Assembly (NCBI GenBank): GCA_022747635.1
Contig: JAKTNV010000009.1
Location: forward strand, 71,241,907 to 71,305,906
Length of the DNA: 64,000 nt
Direction: 5' to 3'
Source of the DNA: Hetaerina americana
Taxonomy: Eukaryota > Arthropoda > Insecta > Odonata > Calopterygidae
The notes under the pieces are model-generated. The model worked only from the letters and a program-made list of their open reading frames with translations. It had not been told where the DNA came from and did no database searches. Positions 26,759-37,235 of the stretch are shown in pieces. The stretch's first letter is position 1. Each line of letters starts with the position of its first letter. The position numbers and the translations under genes were made by a program.

Positions 26759-27296
26759 GAATTCATCGAAGTAACACGGAAGTGTTGAATAACAAACTGT
26801 GACAGCAACAAACAATATAAGAGCACATAAAAAGATCAATCACACGTTGTGTCTTGATCATTTCTACGGAATTCAGCTCCGTCTTCATCGTAATGATAAA
26901 GACGCAGAGATGAGGTAGAAGTAATGACTGTTGGAATAGGGGAGGTAAGCGGTGCTAGGGAAAGGGAAGGGGGCCAGGGGAAGGGGAGAACGGGAGGCGG
27001 AAGAGGGGTGAGAAGAATGGTTGGGGGAGAGGAAAGGGAGAGGAGAGGCTAAAGGGGGCGGAGATAGGGAAGGGTGAGAGGGAGGAGGTGGAATTGACAC
27101 ACAATCGGAAAAGGAAGCAATCTGCTCACCACAACTGTTGCAACATCCGAGACCCAGGTTTCAACTTACAAAGTCGTGATCAAGACCCTGCAAGTCGAAA
27201 CAAAGGCCACGCACACCAAAACTCATGCAGAAAAACAAAGTATGCACCTCTTCGATATGCATCGCTTCCACAAAGTGACAATTCAGACCATTCTCA

Positions 27297-27812
27297 TCAG
27301 TGAACGACATTGAGGCCCGGATGCTGATAGGCCATACAGAGCCAAATGAATGCCATTTCAAGAGTTTTTAATTCTATAGGGTTATCGGATGTGGGAAGGG
27401 ACGCTAGAAAGGAAGCATTGTAGCACTGGTTGAAGGGGATTTTATGATGGGAAGCATGTTTAGGGATGGGGAGACCCGTGGACGGGGAGGAGGGATTGCA
27501 CGAGGCGCAGTGGTTGTTAATCCTAAGGTTCATGGGGGTGGAACATTGGCCTATGTAAAAGGCCGGGCAGAGTTTACAGGTCATAAGATAAACAGAATTC
27601 TTGGAATTGCAGGAGGAGTGGGGGAAGAGCGGGAGAGAGTTAAAAGGTGGGATGGAGTGGGGTGGAGTGGTGAAAATAGGGCAGGTTTTACATCTTCCTC
27701 GATGACATGGAGTGGGTATGACTCTGGGGGTGTGAGGGGATTTGAGAGCGGCTTGGTGGATTTGAAGATATCTGCTCGGTTGGCGGGCCGTTTGAAGGTG
27801 ACAGAGGGGCAT
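27297..27812 (-). pseudogene. PLE GIY-YIG endonuclease domain
   Basis: 171-aa open frame. It has a Cys cluster (CHRGRCKTCPIF), the core VYLMTCKLCPAFYIGQ with the family's Y-L and Y-I-G positions, then LRINNH (the conserved Arg and His) and a terminal stretch ending HPGLNV. This is the endonuclease module that PLE proteins carry C-terminal to the RT. The ORF starts at an internal Met; the natural protein would continue from the RT upstream, but stops lie between. Homologous, worse-preserved copies are at 7370-8110 and, in a different family, at 58078-58385. Confidence 0.85.
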
Positions 27813-28034
27813 TTGGGAAGAAGGTTGGAGGAAGTTATTTGATTTTCGAGGATGGGGAACAGGTCTTTGAGGATGAATTTGAGGGACTGAATGCCTGGGA
27901 AGTAGGTAGTACAGATTGAGAGAGGGTGGGAGTCTGTGGTTGAGGCAGGCTTTGGGGTGTAGGAGTGTTTAAGTATTATTTTATGGAGGAGAGAATCTGG
28001 TATCCTCGTTGGAGGAGGGAGTGGTGAAGGTTGT

Positions 28035-28382
28035 TTAGGTATTTTTTAAGGGATTTAGGATGGTTGCAAATACGGTGACCGCGGATAGAGAAGAAAAAGG
28101 GAGGGAGCGCTTGGCATGGGAGGGGTGGCAACTTCTGTAATGAAGATATTGCTGCTTATCAGTAGGTTTAGTGTGGACAGAGGTCAGAAATTTGTTAATG
28201 CTGAGGGAAATATTGACATCAAGAAAGGTGATCTGAGAGGATGAAATGGTCGAGGTGAAAGACAGAGATGAGGAATCATTGAGTTGGGAGATGAAGGAAT
28301 TGAGGGAATCTATACTATGTGGCCAGAGTAGAAAGATGTCATCAATACATCGGAGCCACAGGGGGGGTTGCAGAGTATAATT

Positions 28383-28384
<2 letters not shown>
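28035..28384 (-). pseudogene. PLE reverse transcriptase, C-terminal part
   Basis: Encodes the palm motif C and following region of a PLE RT. The catalytic box reads RCIDDIFLLW, where a Y/I-D-D box is typical; then FLDVNISLS and the highly diagnostic KPTDKQQYLHYRSCHPSHAK block, which PLE RTs share and which LINE RTs lack. Upstream fingers and motifs A and B are gone through truncation at the (TA)n tract. The frame ends in stops before the GIY-YIG ORF, so this copy is not functional. PLE RTs are related to telomerase RT. Confidence 0.85.

Positions 28385-28446
<62 letters not shown>
28385..28446. repeat. (TA)n microsatellite
   Basis: 62 bp of TA lying between the truncated PLE family F and the family B hairpin. 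Confidence 0.97.
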
Positions 28447-28449
<3 letters not shown>

Positions 28450-28663
28450 ACATGTAGATTTTTGAATATAGAGACACAAAGAAAGGACATTCACAATTTG
28501 TTATTTGACGTTTCGACAGCTCGGCTGTCGTCTTCAGAAGACGACATTCTGATTCTGACACGTGATTCTGAAGACGACAGCCGAGCGGTCGAAACGTCAA
28601 ATAACAAATTGTGAGTGTCCTTTCTTTGTGTGTCTATATTTTAAAAAACTACATCTGTGTTTT
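28447..28663. mobile_element. PLE family B tail hairpin
   Basis: Inverted arms 28447-28539 and 28566-28663, with a few mismatches and small indels. Both arms contain GACGTTTCGAC or its complement, a CGACAGC/GCTGTCG stem, and CTGAAGA, so the unit reads CTGAAGA, stem, GAAAC, GTC. A 26-nt spacer separates the arms. Interpreted as two tails head to head. Confidence 0.65.
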
Positions 28664-28684
28664 TATGTACTTGTGCGTCGCCAA

Positions 28685-28800
28685 AGAGCGTTCCATTTCG
28701 AAGATATATATATAGAAATATATATATATATATATATATTTATAATTGGTATATGTATATATATATATATATATATGTGCATAAATATTGTTATTATCAG
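28685..28800. repeat. Imperfect TA-rich microsatellite
   Basis: Broken TA runs with interspersed GAA, TTT and GT, downstream of the family B hairpin. Confidence 0.8.
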
Positions 28801-28984
28801 TATATATAATTATAAATATTATACACATTTATTAATAATTATTGGTGATGATTTGGTTGAGGTAGGTCTTGGATAGACAGAAGCTATGAAAAGTACACAG
28901 ACAATCCTTTAGTATCTCTCAGCACAACCAACGATCCAAGATCAAAATAAAACTATCTTCAATTCTGCATACTTCCATCCCCCC

Positions 28985-29375
28985 CCCTTCCGTTCAATAT
29001 ACGTATATTTTATTCCTTCCCCTTCCTCCTATGACCAAAGTTTTTCCCTCCATCGAAGTCTTTAACTTCTCATTGCCAATCAAAACGCTATGCATTCGTC
29101 TTTCCTGCCTCTTTTTGATTTCTCCCAACAACCCGCTCTCCTCCCCCGCCATAATTAGCACATTCTCGTTTTTATTCCTTTTCGTCCACTTCATTTCAAT
29201 CCTTCCACCCGCCCAATTATCACAAGTCTCCAATGCACGCCTATATTCTTGCTTAAATTAACATTTATCCTCGCCGTACAAAACAACGCACCAGACACAT
29301 GTGTTTTCGACCCTTCTCCTTACAACACCCTTACTCAAAGTCCCTGTCATCAATTCAACCCTCCTTATGGAAGGT
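28985..29375 (-). mobile_element. LINE C-terminal fragment, old copy
   Basis: The minus strand reads decayed versions of the LINE C-terminus: LTKWTKRNKNENVLIMAGEE and LLGEIKKRQERRMHSVLIG, comparable to the TEKKTNEEVL and LLGAILWRQEKWMKGVL stretch of the young copy, and upstream MTGTLSKG. Stops and frameshifts occur, so it is inactive. Confidence 0.8.
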
Positions 29376-29849
29376 ACATATAGTATATATCCATTTTGTT
29401 AACGTAGACACCATTACAAATTGATTTATTCGAAAACGCCGTGAAAAAAATATTATTAATCCCAAAGCGATGAAGTGTTCGCGATAAACATACAGAAATA
29501 CGATTTGCCATGGAAACACCCCTTACATCAGCATTTGGTGGGAAATTTGGGTCGATAAATTATCTCAAGATCTGACGCTACGGCGAGAAAAGAGTGAACA
29601 TTGGGAAAAGATGGTGGGAAAGAAAATCAATGGCAAAATAGGAACAGGAAACAGAATTCCTAGGGTCACTTCAGGAGCGGTAATTTTTGCTTAGAAATCG
29701 GGCCATAAATCTTAAGGCTGTTTTACTTGATGATACGTATGTATTGTAACTAAAGTAAGTTTAGACCATAGATAATTCTTTATTCGACGTAAATTTGATA
29801 TTAAGTTTAGAAAGTTTACTTTTACTCGTACACGATCCGTCTTTCCTAA
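29376..29849. other. Unannotated AT-rich stretch
   Basis: No recognisable feature. Confidence 0.4.
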
Positions 29850-30680
29850 TTACTTCCCGCAGGTGTCGTCAAGGCGAGAGGCGGACTGATCGTCGCATGA
29901 CCAGGAAGTTATGGTCCAGATATGTCGCAAGGGAGGGGGGTGGACGGTGAAGGAATGGTAGCCAGAGGATCCGGGCCTTCCCGAGGAGGCCTCGTGAAGG
30001 CCCCAGGCGTAAAAGAGGGCTATGGTGAGGCGAACGAGGAGAAATGGAGGCAGATGCGATGGATGGGCGTAGTGGAAATGAAGATGAGTGGTCAATGCAC
30101 CTGTTCTATCGCGGAGTATCGGAAGCCACGTTGGGGCCCAGGTTGTATGCCTCGGACTTCGATAGAAGCAGTTCTGGTCGGTCGGGAGTGGATGATGGAA
30201 ACAGTCATTGAATTCCGAGCTTTGGATGTGAACGCGGGCGGGATGTGATGCGGAGAAGGGCAGAGGAGTCGAATGGCACGAGGAGCGATGGCTAGTGCAT
30301 GCGCATTGATAAGGGTGACATTGCCCGCGCGGAGCATGCTGTGCACTGTAAAAGATGCACCACGTTTGGCGTGGGTGGTGCAGATGTTGGATGGCATGCG
30401 ATGTGTTGCTCTCCGGTCTGCGAAATTTGGTGAAAATTGAGCATGTTTTACATTTCGGGTTTTAGCAATTCAGTGGACTGGTGGAAGGGGGCGTGTGGCG
30501 GGGGAGGAGGGTGTGGGTGTGCTGTCGTGCTCCCGTTAGAGAACAGGAGGGTTGGGATTGGTTGTGGATTTCCCAGATTGGGGGTGGGGAGTCTGTAACA
30601 GACGCGAGGGTGTTTTTTGTGAATTTTGCAAGGGCTTTTGTTTCGGTCAATGTGGATAAGAGTCCCTTTAATAAGGATTT
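29850..30680 (-). mobile_element. Possible PLE, decayed GIY-YIG region
   Basis: The minus strand contains FTSKARNSMTVSIIHS and a Cys/His-rich stretch (CKHAQFSPNF in an adjacent frame, QCTAC a little further on) in the order seen in PLE GIY-YIG regions. Frames shift several times. No tail identified and no catalytic Tyr pair read with confidence, so this is tentative. Confidence 0.4.
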
Positions 30681-33234
30681 CAACTTTTATATGCCTGGGA
30701 GAAATTTAGAGTACAATTTGGGGTTAATGCCGGTGGGTTTTGTTCCGTGGAGAAATATTGGTTGATAATGGAAATGTAAAATAGATATACTTCTCCATGA
30801 ATACGAGAGGAGATGTTAGTAGCTGTATAGAAAATAAGTCAGATTAAGTGAAAAAGTGGAACACCCTCGGCTACTTAGAATGAACAAGAATACTCTTCAT
30901 CCACCTAGCATTCTCACATAGCCTTATTATAATCCCTGATCGTTCTTGGGACAAATGGTACCTTAAATCTATTGGTTCTACTTTCAATCTTAGTAATTTA
31001 ATTGACACTGACTTGACTCTTCTACCTTTTCACGATGGGGCTAATAATATATTTACGTAATCATCGCTGAAGAGACATCCTTCTATTTTATGTCACAGAT
31101 ATAATCTGTCCCTAACATTTAATTTTCGCTCCGTGAATGAAGGAAAGAATTTTGGAATCCATGAATATCGGGTACGTGAATACGGCTCTCTATCGTCTTG
31201 CTGTCAGTATATTAGTCAAATATTAATGACATGAATAAAATTAGATGTTTCTGGTATTTACAAAATATAATTTTTACAAACCAAACTCATCGGATTTTCT
31301 CAAATAACGGAACTCTGCCAAACACATATCATGTGTTGCTACCATAAACGTCAATTTCGAAATAAAATCTGCCAAAGATATCCAAATAATGTGCGGTCGA
31401 ATTTTGAATTTGGGAAAAACGCATTTCAACAAATAAGTGGAGCAGGGGAAGGATGTGTTAAGAAACTTCTGATTTATTTCCTCATTCAAAACGATTTCTT
31501 CAGTGGCTCTGGCGACAATCAATAGATGGCACTGCATGCGTGCGGTTCTTACTTTCCGAACATGCCTCGTACACACGGATGCCCTGGGAGAGTTGCATTT
31601 CTTTCCGTGACCTTCTAATTGGGTCAACTATAAATGATTGGTTTTAGTTTTGATTTGTTTCGGAATGTAAAGACACAGATCTTCTTTCGTCGTGTTAATA
31701 CTAATTTTAGGAAAATTTTCGTTGATTTTAAAAGCTGTGACGCTCTCTAATGTTTTTCCGCCATACTTATATAATTGTGTGCTGTAAATAACTGGATACG
31801 TGCAATGGTTTTACTAGTGGACAGTTTCAAGCTCTTCGATAGGTGTTGGGTTTAGTTCATGCTATTCAGAGCACGATATTTACGTGTTGCATTAAATTTA
31901 TCGGGATATTTTTATGTTTATAACTGAGATCTCTACTGTAGAGTACTTTGTAACATTAAATAAAAAAACTTTAATGCATGGTCTGTCCCAAAATTAACTT
32001 GAAGAAATCCGGGAATGAACTTTAATGCAGTTCTAAGTAGAAATTGATCTAATTCTTCAAAATAACATCCTTTTGTGCATCGACACACAGATGCTTGGGG
32101 GCGCTTCTATCAGTCGCGGTACGCATTCTCGAAGGCGTCGACGGGAACGAGGTTTCTGCCGACGCCTTCCATGTGGAAGACTTGGTCACGGCCTCTTTGG
32201 CGTTATCCGGAGTTCCAAAATGGTTGTTTTTCAAACTCCTTTTTATTCTTGGGGACAGAAAGAAATCCGGCGGCCCGCAGACAAGAGAAGCTGGTCGCGT
32301 AGCTTTCTTAAAGACCTCCCACTACTTTTAACGCCATAAATAGTCCAACCGTCAACGTCTGCGGGAAATACATGATCATTCTACTGACATTTTGGAGAGA
32401 TGCTGTGCGTGTACAAAATCAGGACGGTATAACAATCCATTCATTCTTTTTTCCCCCTTCCGAAATCCGAATGTGTTGAGACTTACACGAAACGACTTGG
32501 GCTCTTTGGAAAAGGTTTGGAAGCATGACTGACATCTTGTGTCGAATGTAGTCTCGTGAATGGCGTTTTGACTGGCTGAGCGGGCGTGCGTTCTTCCACA
32601 AATCGATCTCCATATCCTCCCCCTATATTCGCTGGAGATCTCTTCTCCAGCTGGATTCCAGGGGCGGGCGTCCCGCAACAGATGGCATTATCGAATAACT
32701 CATATCCCGCCCCTTCGAGGAAATATACAAGTGGCGACCGATGTCGTCATCATCTTCTCTGCTTCTTGCCGCGAGGGGGGGAGGGGGGAGTAGGGCGGGA
32801 GGGGGGAGGGAGGGAAGAGCGATCTCCAATGCCCGAAATCCGTAAGGAAAGGCGGGGAGAGCTGGGTGGGGGGTTGTGGGGACTCGCACGCGCTAACGTC
32901 TTTCCAATTCTTCCGTTCGCGCGCTCGGAATGCTCCGAATAAATGAGAGGAGAGAGAGAGAGAGAGAAAGAGAGATTATGGAGAAAGAAGGAGCTACGGA
33001 TTACTCGAGGGAAAACGAAGTGCGTCCAATTGGATGATGCACGTGTACCAGTTGGGCAGCAGGGCTGAGCCTCTTTGCCTGGGTCAGCCGCCGGTGAACT
33101 CTGACCTGTATCAATCGGGTTCCGAGATGCATGATGGGGACAGGAGTAGAGGGTGCGGGGGGCAGCGGGGGTGGGGCGGGGGGACTCCGGAAGCGTGACT
33201 CGCTGCTGGAGGGCCTTAATTCTTAATCCCCAAT
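30681..33234. other. Unannotated stretch; GC-rich patch 32740-33230
   Basis: No gene recognised. ORFs at 31274-31627 (117 aa, minus) and 32095-32331 (78 aa, plus) resemble nothing I know. The patch at 32740-33230 has G runs (GGGAGGGAGGG type) and a short GA repeat at 32946-32970. Confidence 0.4.
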
Positions 33235-33415
33235 GTCGGCGGGGTAACGTCCTCGTCTGCCAACCCTGAGGTCGCGGGTTCGGTTCCCGCCTAGGAGGTC
33301 TTTTCTCCAGCTAGGGCTTGAGCGTATGTAATTGTCAAATTGTTATAGCAATGTTCAAAGTCCGATGTAAAAGTCGAAGTGTTAATTTTGGACAAACACA
33401 AAATAAATAAATAAA
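33235..33415 (+). mobile_element. tRNA-derived SINE, family alpha
   Basis: The head has a T-arm-like B box, GGTCGCGGGTTCGGTTCCCG (GCGGG/CCCGC stem with 7-nt loop), with an A-box-like GGGTAACGTCCTCG upstream. The body ends in an AAATAAATAAATAAA tail. No cloverleaf anticodon arm fits, so it is not a functional tRNA. A second copy lies at 36530-36726 on the other strand. Confidence 0.75.
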
Positions 33416-33437
33416 CGACGAGTGCTCCAGTATATTA

Positions 33438-33529
33438 CGAGGGTGGTCTGAAAAGTTTCCGACCATACACAGATACAAGACATTTTTTCTGAAATTTTCT
33501 GAGGTGGGAAACCTTTCAGACCACCCTCG
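33438..33529. mobile_element. 92-bp mariner-type MITE
   Basis: Flanked by TA (33436-33437 and 33530-33531). Inverted ends CGAGGGTGGTCTGAAAAG and CGAGGGTGGTCTGAAAGG match at 25 of 27 positions. No coding capacity; the ends are of the kind carried by mariners, so a full-length mariner elsewhere would have mobilised it. Confidence 0.9.
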
Positions 33530-34794
33530 TATACATTAATATCATACAATATATCTATTAATGAATATTACTGATTCATCAAAACCTATAAGACACTCTA
33601 CGAACTACCGCTAGTGTACGTGTGTTTGACAGGAATTGACTTCACAAGCAGACAGCCAACTTTAAAAGGAATTGTTCAAAAGCTACTTTCTAACATATAT
33701 GTTAAATTATATAAATAACGTAAAGAATATTTACAACAGGTTCAATAAACTATGGTATAAAAGTTTAAAATACCTCTACAAACATTTGAAAAGAGCTGGT
33801 AGTATGGGAGCTGTCAAATGAGAGTTAAACAAAAAAATTACTTCGCAATCGGTAAATTGGCATTAAAATATTGTTTCCTTGGTGTCGCTTGTCGCCAGCC
33901 ATTTCCTTACCTTATCGTCGAGGAAAAATGACATTTGTAAACTATAGTTTATCTCTTAATCCTTTTCAAATTTTATGACCCACTGCATTATCAAATATGA
34001 CGCTATTAATTCATTTTTGGAATAATTTGTAAAAGGGAACCGTTTTCAAATTAATAAAACAGATACAATAATCTATAATTTAACCTTTGCTCATGCACAA
34101 TTTCTCATATAAATTAATAATATGCCAGGGTGGCATTAAAATTATTGGTGCTCTACAAATCGAACAATTTTTGCTGCAAACGATCTGATTCGGCAATAAA
34201 ACCGACTTCATGAGGATCCCATACACTTTACCAGCGGTGTGTTCTAAACGAGCACTAACAAGATGAAAACTAATATCATCGCTCTTTGACATCATACTTT
34301 ACTAATTCTCCTCTAATAAATACCGCAAACCGCTCTTTTTTATGAATATTGAATAGTAGGCGGCAATTAAAAACATAACCTAGGTAATTGCGAAGAGTCA
34401 GGCGTGATACAATGGAAATTGAACACACAAATATATGTATATGACATTATTGTCTACTTGTGTAGCAGCAATTTATTTTTGAAATTCATAGCATAATACA
34501 TAAATGTAAAATTGTTTTTTCTCAAGAAAAATTGTAGTGAAAAGCTATATTGTTTCTGACAGTTTAAAATAACTTGGTATTTCATATTTTAGTACATACG
34601 TACGTAAAAAAATGAATACCTACGCATTCGGTTGTAGCTTGAGACACTATGAAGTAAGTTATTTAGGCTTAGATGATATTTCTACAACTAGTAGAGTCTA
34701 CACTTCATGCTTCAGTATTTTTATACAGCAGTCGTTCTGGGGGAACTCACCTTCGACACTTACAGCATTAGTTTGCACCCGTTCCAACTGCTCA
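33530..34794. other. Unannotated AT-rich stretch
   Basis: No recognisable gene or transposon. Confidence 0.4.
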
Positions 34795-35115
34795 AGAGGG
34801 ATCGAGATGGTGAGGTGGCAACCGTACCAAGAGGGCCCGGGTTCGAATCCTTGAAAAAGCCGGCTTTTTCCAATGGTATCCCGATCACTACTTGAGGTTC
34901 TGCTGTGGTTTGCTGTGGAGTGCACTTTGAGTGAGCACGCCGTCCGTCGAATGGGACGTTAAACTGCGGACCCCTGGGCGCCTTTCGTCAATAAGATTAG
35001 GCTAATTCCGACGCCGGGTTTCTTCATCCTCTCCCATGCATCCCTAATGGCGCAAGTGACCTCAGCCGTCGGTTCCCTCCTCTAGAATACCCCCACCACT
35101 ACTACCACCAACAGC
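34795..35115 (+). mobile_element. tRNA-derived SINE, family gamma
   Basis: Perfect B box GGGTTCGAATCC at about 34840 with an A-box-like GATGGTGAGGTGGCAACC upstream. The body includes TGGTATCCCGAT and GACGCCGGGTTTC; the 3' domain is GGCGCAAGTGACCTCAGCCG, TCGGTTCCCTC. It ends in a CCA/CTA-rich run. The 3' domain recurs at 53620-53665, 61288-61330 and 63882-63935. Confidence 0.75.
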
Positions 35116-35798
35116 TCCATCTGTCGCTGTATCCCGCATTTGATGCATCCGGCCCACTCTCGTCATTCCCGTGGCCTCCCCTCCGCCCCGCAGGATGAAG
35201 ACGCGCCCTTCCTCCATCACGTGACCCCCTCGGGTGAGCAAAGGTCTGCTCCGACCGATTCCCCCTGGCGGCGCGACACTTTTATCTTAATGAAATGCCA
35301 GACCTCGCAAGGTAATCTTAATTATCACGTCTTACTTCAGTGGCTATACCTTCAAGTCGGAAGCGACGGGCGGAAGACATTGTGGAGAAAAGGCGACTGA
35401 GTCGCGGTCGCCCTTCATTCGCAGAAAACATTCCCATTGCGAAGTGCCAGAGGAATTACCTCGCATTTGGAGACTGGGCACGGCAGGAGGCGAGGGACGC
35501 CGCTGGTTGAAGGAGGGGACGGGCGATTGAGGTGTCGCCCGGCCGGAAGGAGAAGAAGGCGGAGAAAGACGGAAATGACGACGAACGGTTACCAGAGAGA
35601 GAGAGAGGGAGGAGAGAGTGTCACGGAGAGGAAGAGGGGCAAGCGACGATCACATAAACCAGCAGACACATGACGTTCATCGGATGGAGTGAACAATGTG
35701 ATAAAAGAAACAGCCCTTTAAGGCTTAAGGAGTCGAAGGGATGGAAGACTGTCATTTCATTAAGGTTCCTTACGGGGTGAAGGTTCCGAAGAGAGCTT
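35116..35798. other. GC-rich stretch, no gene recognised
   Basis: Overlapping ORFs with low-complexity content, a GAGA run near 35595. No domain found. Confidence 0.4.
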
Positions 35799-35799
35799 A

Positions 35800-36345
35800 T
35801 AAGGTTTGTATAAAAAGTATCGGTAACAATTTCCTCCTCACGTGTGCGTGAAGTTCTTAATTCGAACCGCCAGCTGAGTGTGCGCACAACCGCAGATCGT
35901 ATTGACATTGATAAGATGACAATGCACAATATTATCATTGAACATTTGGCGATGCTAAAGATCTGCGCTAAATTCTTCCCGAAGGTCTTTTCACGGACGA
36001 CTAAAAGCAAAGTCGATTGTCTGCTTGCAAAGACCTTCTGCAACGCACTGAAGAAGACCCCGACAGTTCAGACTTGGCACCAGTCTGCTCGCAAAACCCT
36101 CAGAAACGGCAACGCCACGACTCCCTAACCCCCTTAGAGTCCCCACTTGGCACCAGCAGACTATTTCTTATTCCCGAAATAAAAATCTTCAATCCCTAAA
36201 AGGACGACACCATGGGACCCCAAGTGCCGTCAAAAAGTGGGGCGACGCTCAAGAATATGAAGATGTTTTGAATAATTTCGAGGCATTTAGCAACAATTGA
36301 AATTAATCTATTTTTCCAAAATCTTTCCCGACACTTTTTATGTGC
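35800..36345 (+). mobile_element. Mariner, internally deleted (copy 1)
   Basis: Inverted ends GTTTGTATAAAAAGTATC on the left and, inverted, CATAAAAAGTGTC on the right. Encodes the transposase segment VREVLNSNRQLSVRTTADR, DKMTMHN, ICAKFFPKVF, then jumps past the catalytic core to a broken PDLAPAD-like region. A copy with the same ends is at 45024-45607. Non-autonomous. Confidence 0.85.
35844..36215 (+). pseudogene. Mariner transposase remnant (copy 1)
   Basis: The 94-aa ORF covers the second HTH and linker (VRTTADRIDIDKMTMHNIII, ICAKFFPKVF). The deletion removes the first catalytic Asp (DESW region) and the HDNAP region. Sequence downstream matches GHHHGT..AV in copy 2, so the deletion lies between LLQR and the NG.TTLP region. 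Frameshifts flank the junction. Confidence 0.8.
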
Positions 36346-36529
36346 ATCATGTATGTTAGAAATATTACTGTATTTTTTTAGTCCTTGTTTCTGGAAAATA
36401 TGTTTTATTAATTCTTAGCCACCAAATATTTTACTATATAAATACTCACTGACTAAAAAGCTGTTATTTTAAAGTTTACCGAGATATTAAAATTAATTTG
36501 TGATTTTCACGTATATTAAATATTTTATT
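36346..36529. other. Short AT-rich spacer
   Basis: No recognisable feature. Confidence 0.4.
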
Positions 36530-36726
36530 ATTTATTTGACTACTTAATTGGACTATATTGAGGCTTTATAGTCCCTGCTTCCACCCAAACCTTGAAAATT
36601 ACATTTAAAACAGTTGCATACCCCCAAGACTAGGCGGAGGAAGACCTACCAAGCCAGAAATCTAACCGCTGACCTCTGGATCGGCGAGCGAGGACGTTAC
36701 CCAACCACCCCCGGGATTGGCAATGA
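36530..36726 (-). mobile_element. tRNA-derived SINE, family alpha, second copy
   Basis: Reverse complement of this region aligns with 33235-33415: GGGTAACGTCCTCGCTCGCC, a B box GGTCAGCGGTTAGATTTC, TAGGTC, GGGGGTATGCAA, and an ATAAATAATAA tail. Confidence 0.75.
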
Positions 36727-36789
36727 ACGCATTTTGGAAGGACTAACGTAGATGAAAAAAATACAAGTTGTCCAACACGATAGCGCACA

Positions 36790-36860
36790 TCATTAACTAT
36801 TAATCATTGAGGAAAACGGTTTCGCCGAAATGCGCTTAGCTCTTTTCTTTTTACTGGCCT
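36790..36860 (+). mobile_element. Possible PLE tail fragment
   Basis: Contains TTGAGGAAAACGGTTTCGCC followed by GAAATGCGC. The AACGG/CC pairing before GAAA resembles other PLE tails. Only about 60 bp and no flanking duplication, so tentative. Confidence 0.3.
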
Positions 36861-36999
36861 AAACCTCTACTCAGCGAATTAAATGATTTCAATCGCAAAA
36901 AACAATGCCTCATCTCCACACCACTCTTTCGACTTCCCTTCATGCCTCTTCCCCCGCCCCCTCAACCTTCCCAATCTCGCAGCAATTCACTGCCACAGT

Positions 37000-37235
37000 A
37001 TTCAACCCAATGGCCATTTTGATACGAGCTGTTAGAGTTGAGTTAATATCAATTAGCTCAACGGCATACAGAATCCACTCATCGTCAGAATCCTAAGAGA
37101 ACTGGTTTCCGAGGCAGGAGAACGTACCCGAGAAATCACTCAGTCAGGGTGGAGGGCTGAGACATGCCCTGGAATCAAACCTGACCCCTCTGGTCAGCTG
37201 TCCGGCGCTCTACCCGCTGGAATATCACGCTCCAT
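37000..37235 (-). mobile_element. tRNA-derived SINE, family beta
   Basis: The minus strand starts GAGCGTGATATTCCAGCGGG, TAGAGCGCCGGA (A-box-like) and GGTCAGGTTTGATTCCAGG (B box). The body is not shared with the other SINE families here. The 3' end is uncertain. The absent cloverleaf argues against a tRNA gene. Confidence 0.55.

Larger units (their letters stand above)
26756..28384 (-). mobile_element. Penelope-like element, family F, 5'-truncated
   Basis: Best-preserved PLE in the window. Reading right to left: the end of an RT domain (28384-28035), a decayed linker, a GIY-YIG endonuclease ORF (27812-27297) and a tail that ends at a (TA)n tract. The tail (26890-26756) contains GAAGACGGAGCTGAATTCCG and a downstream GAAAT, and matches 55835-55965. 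It is truncated at 28385, where another (TA)n begins. Being between two (TA)n tracts, it suggests insertion into, or extension by, TA repeats. Confidence 0.8.

Noticed and set aside
26060..28665. Possible CRISPR array from repeated units
   Set aside because: Repeats are (TA)n tracts and PLE tails with no regular spacers; the element content points to an animal genome.
31274..31627. 117-aa minus-strand ORF
   Set aside because: Not low-complexity, but no recognisable domain and no flanking signals; too weak to call a gene.
32049..32339. Overlapping ORFs of 60-90 aa on both strands
   Set aside because: Several frames are open at once, typical of locally GC-rich sequence. No family recognised.
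33245..33300. Candidate tRNA gene
   Set aside because: Perfect T-arm but no anticodon arm, and it is followed by a SINE body and A-rich tail, with a second copy at 36530-36726.
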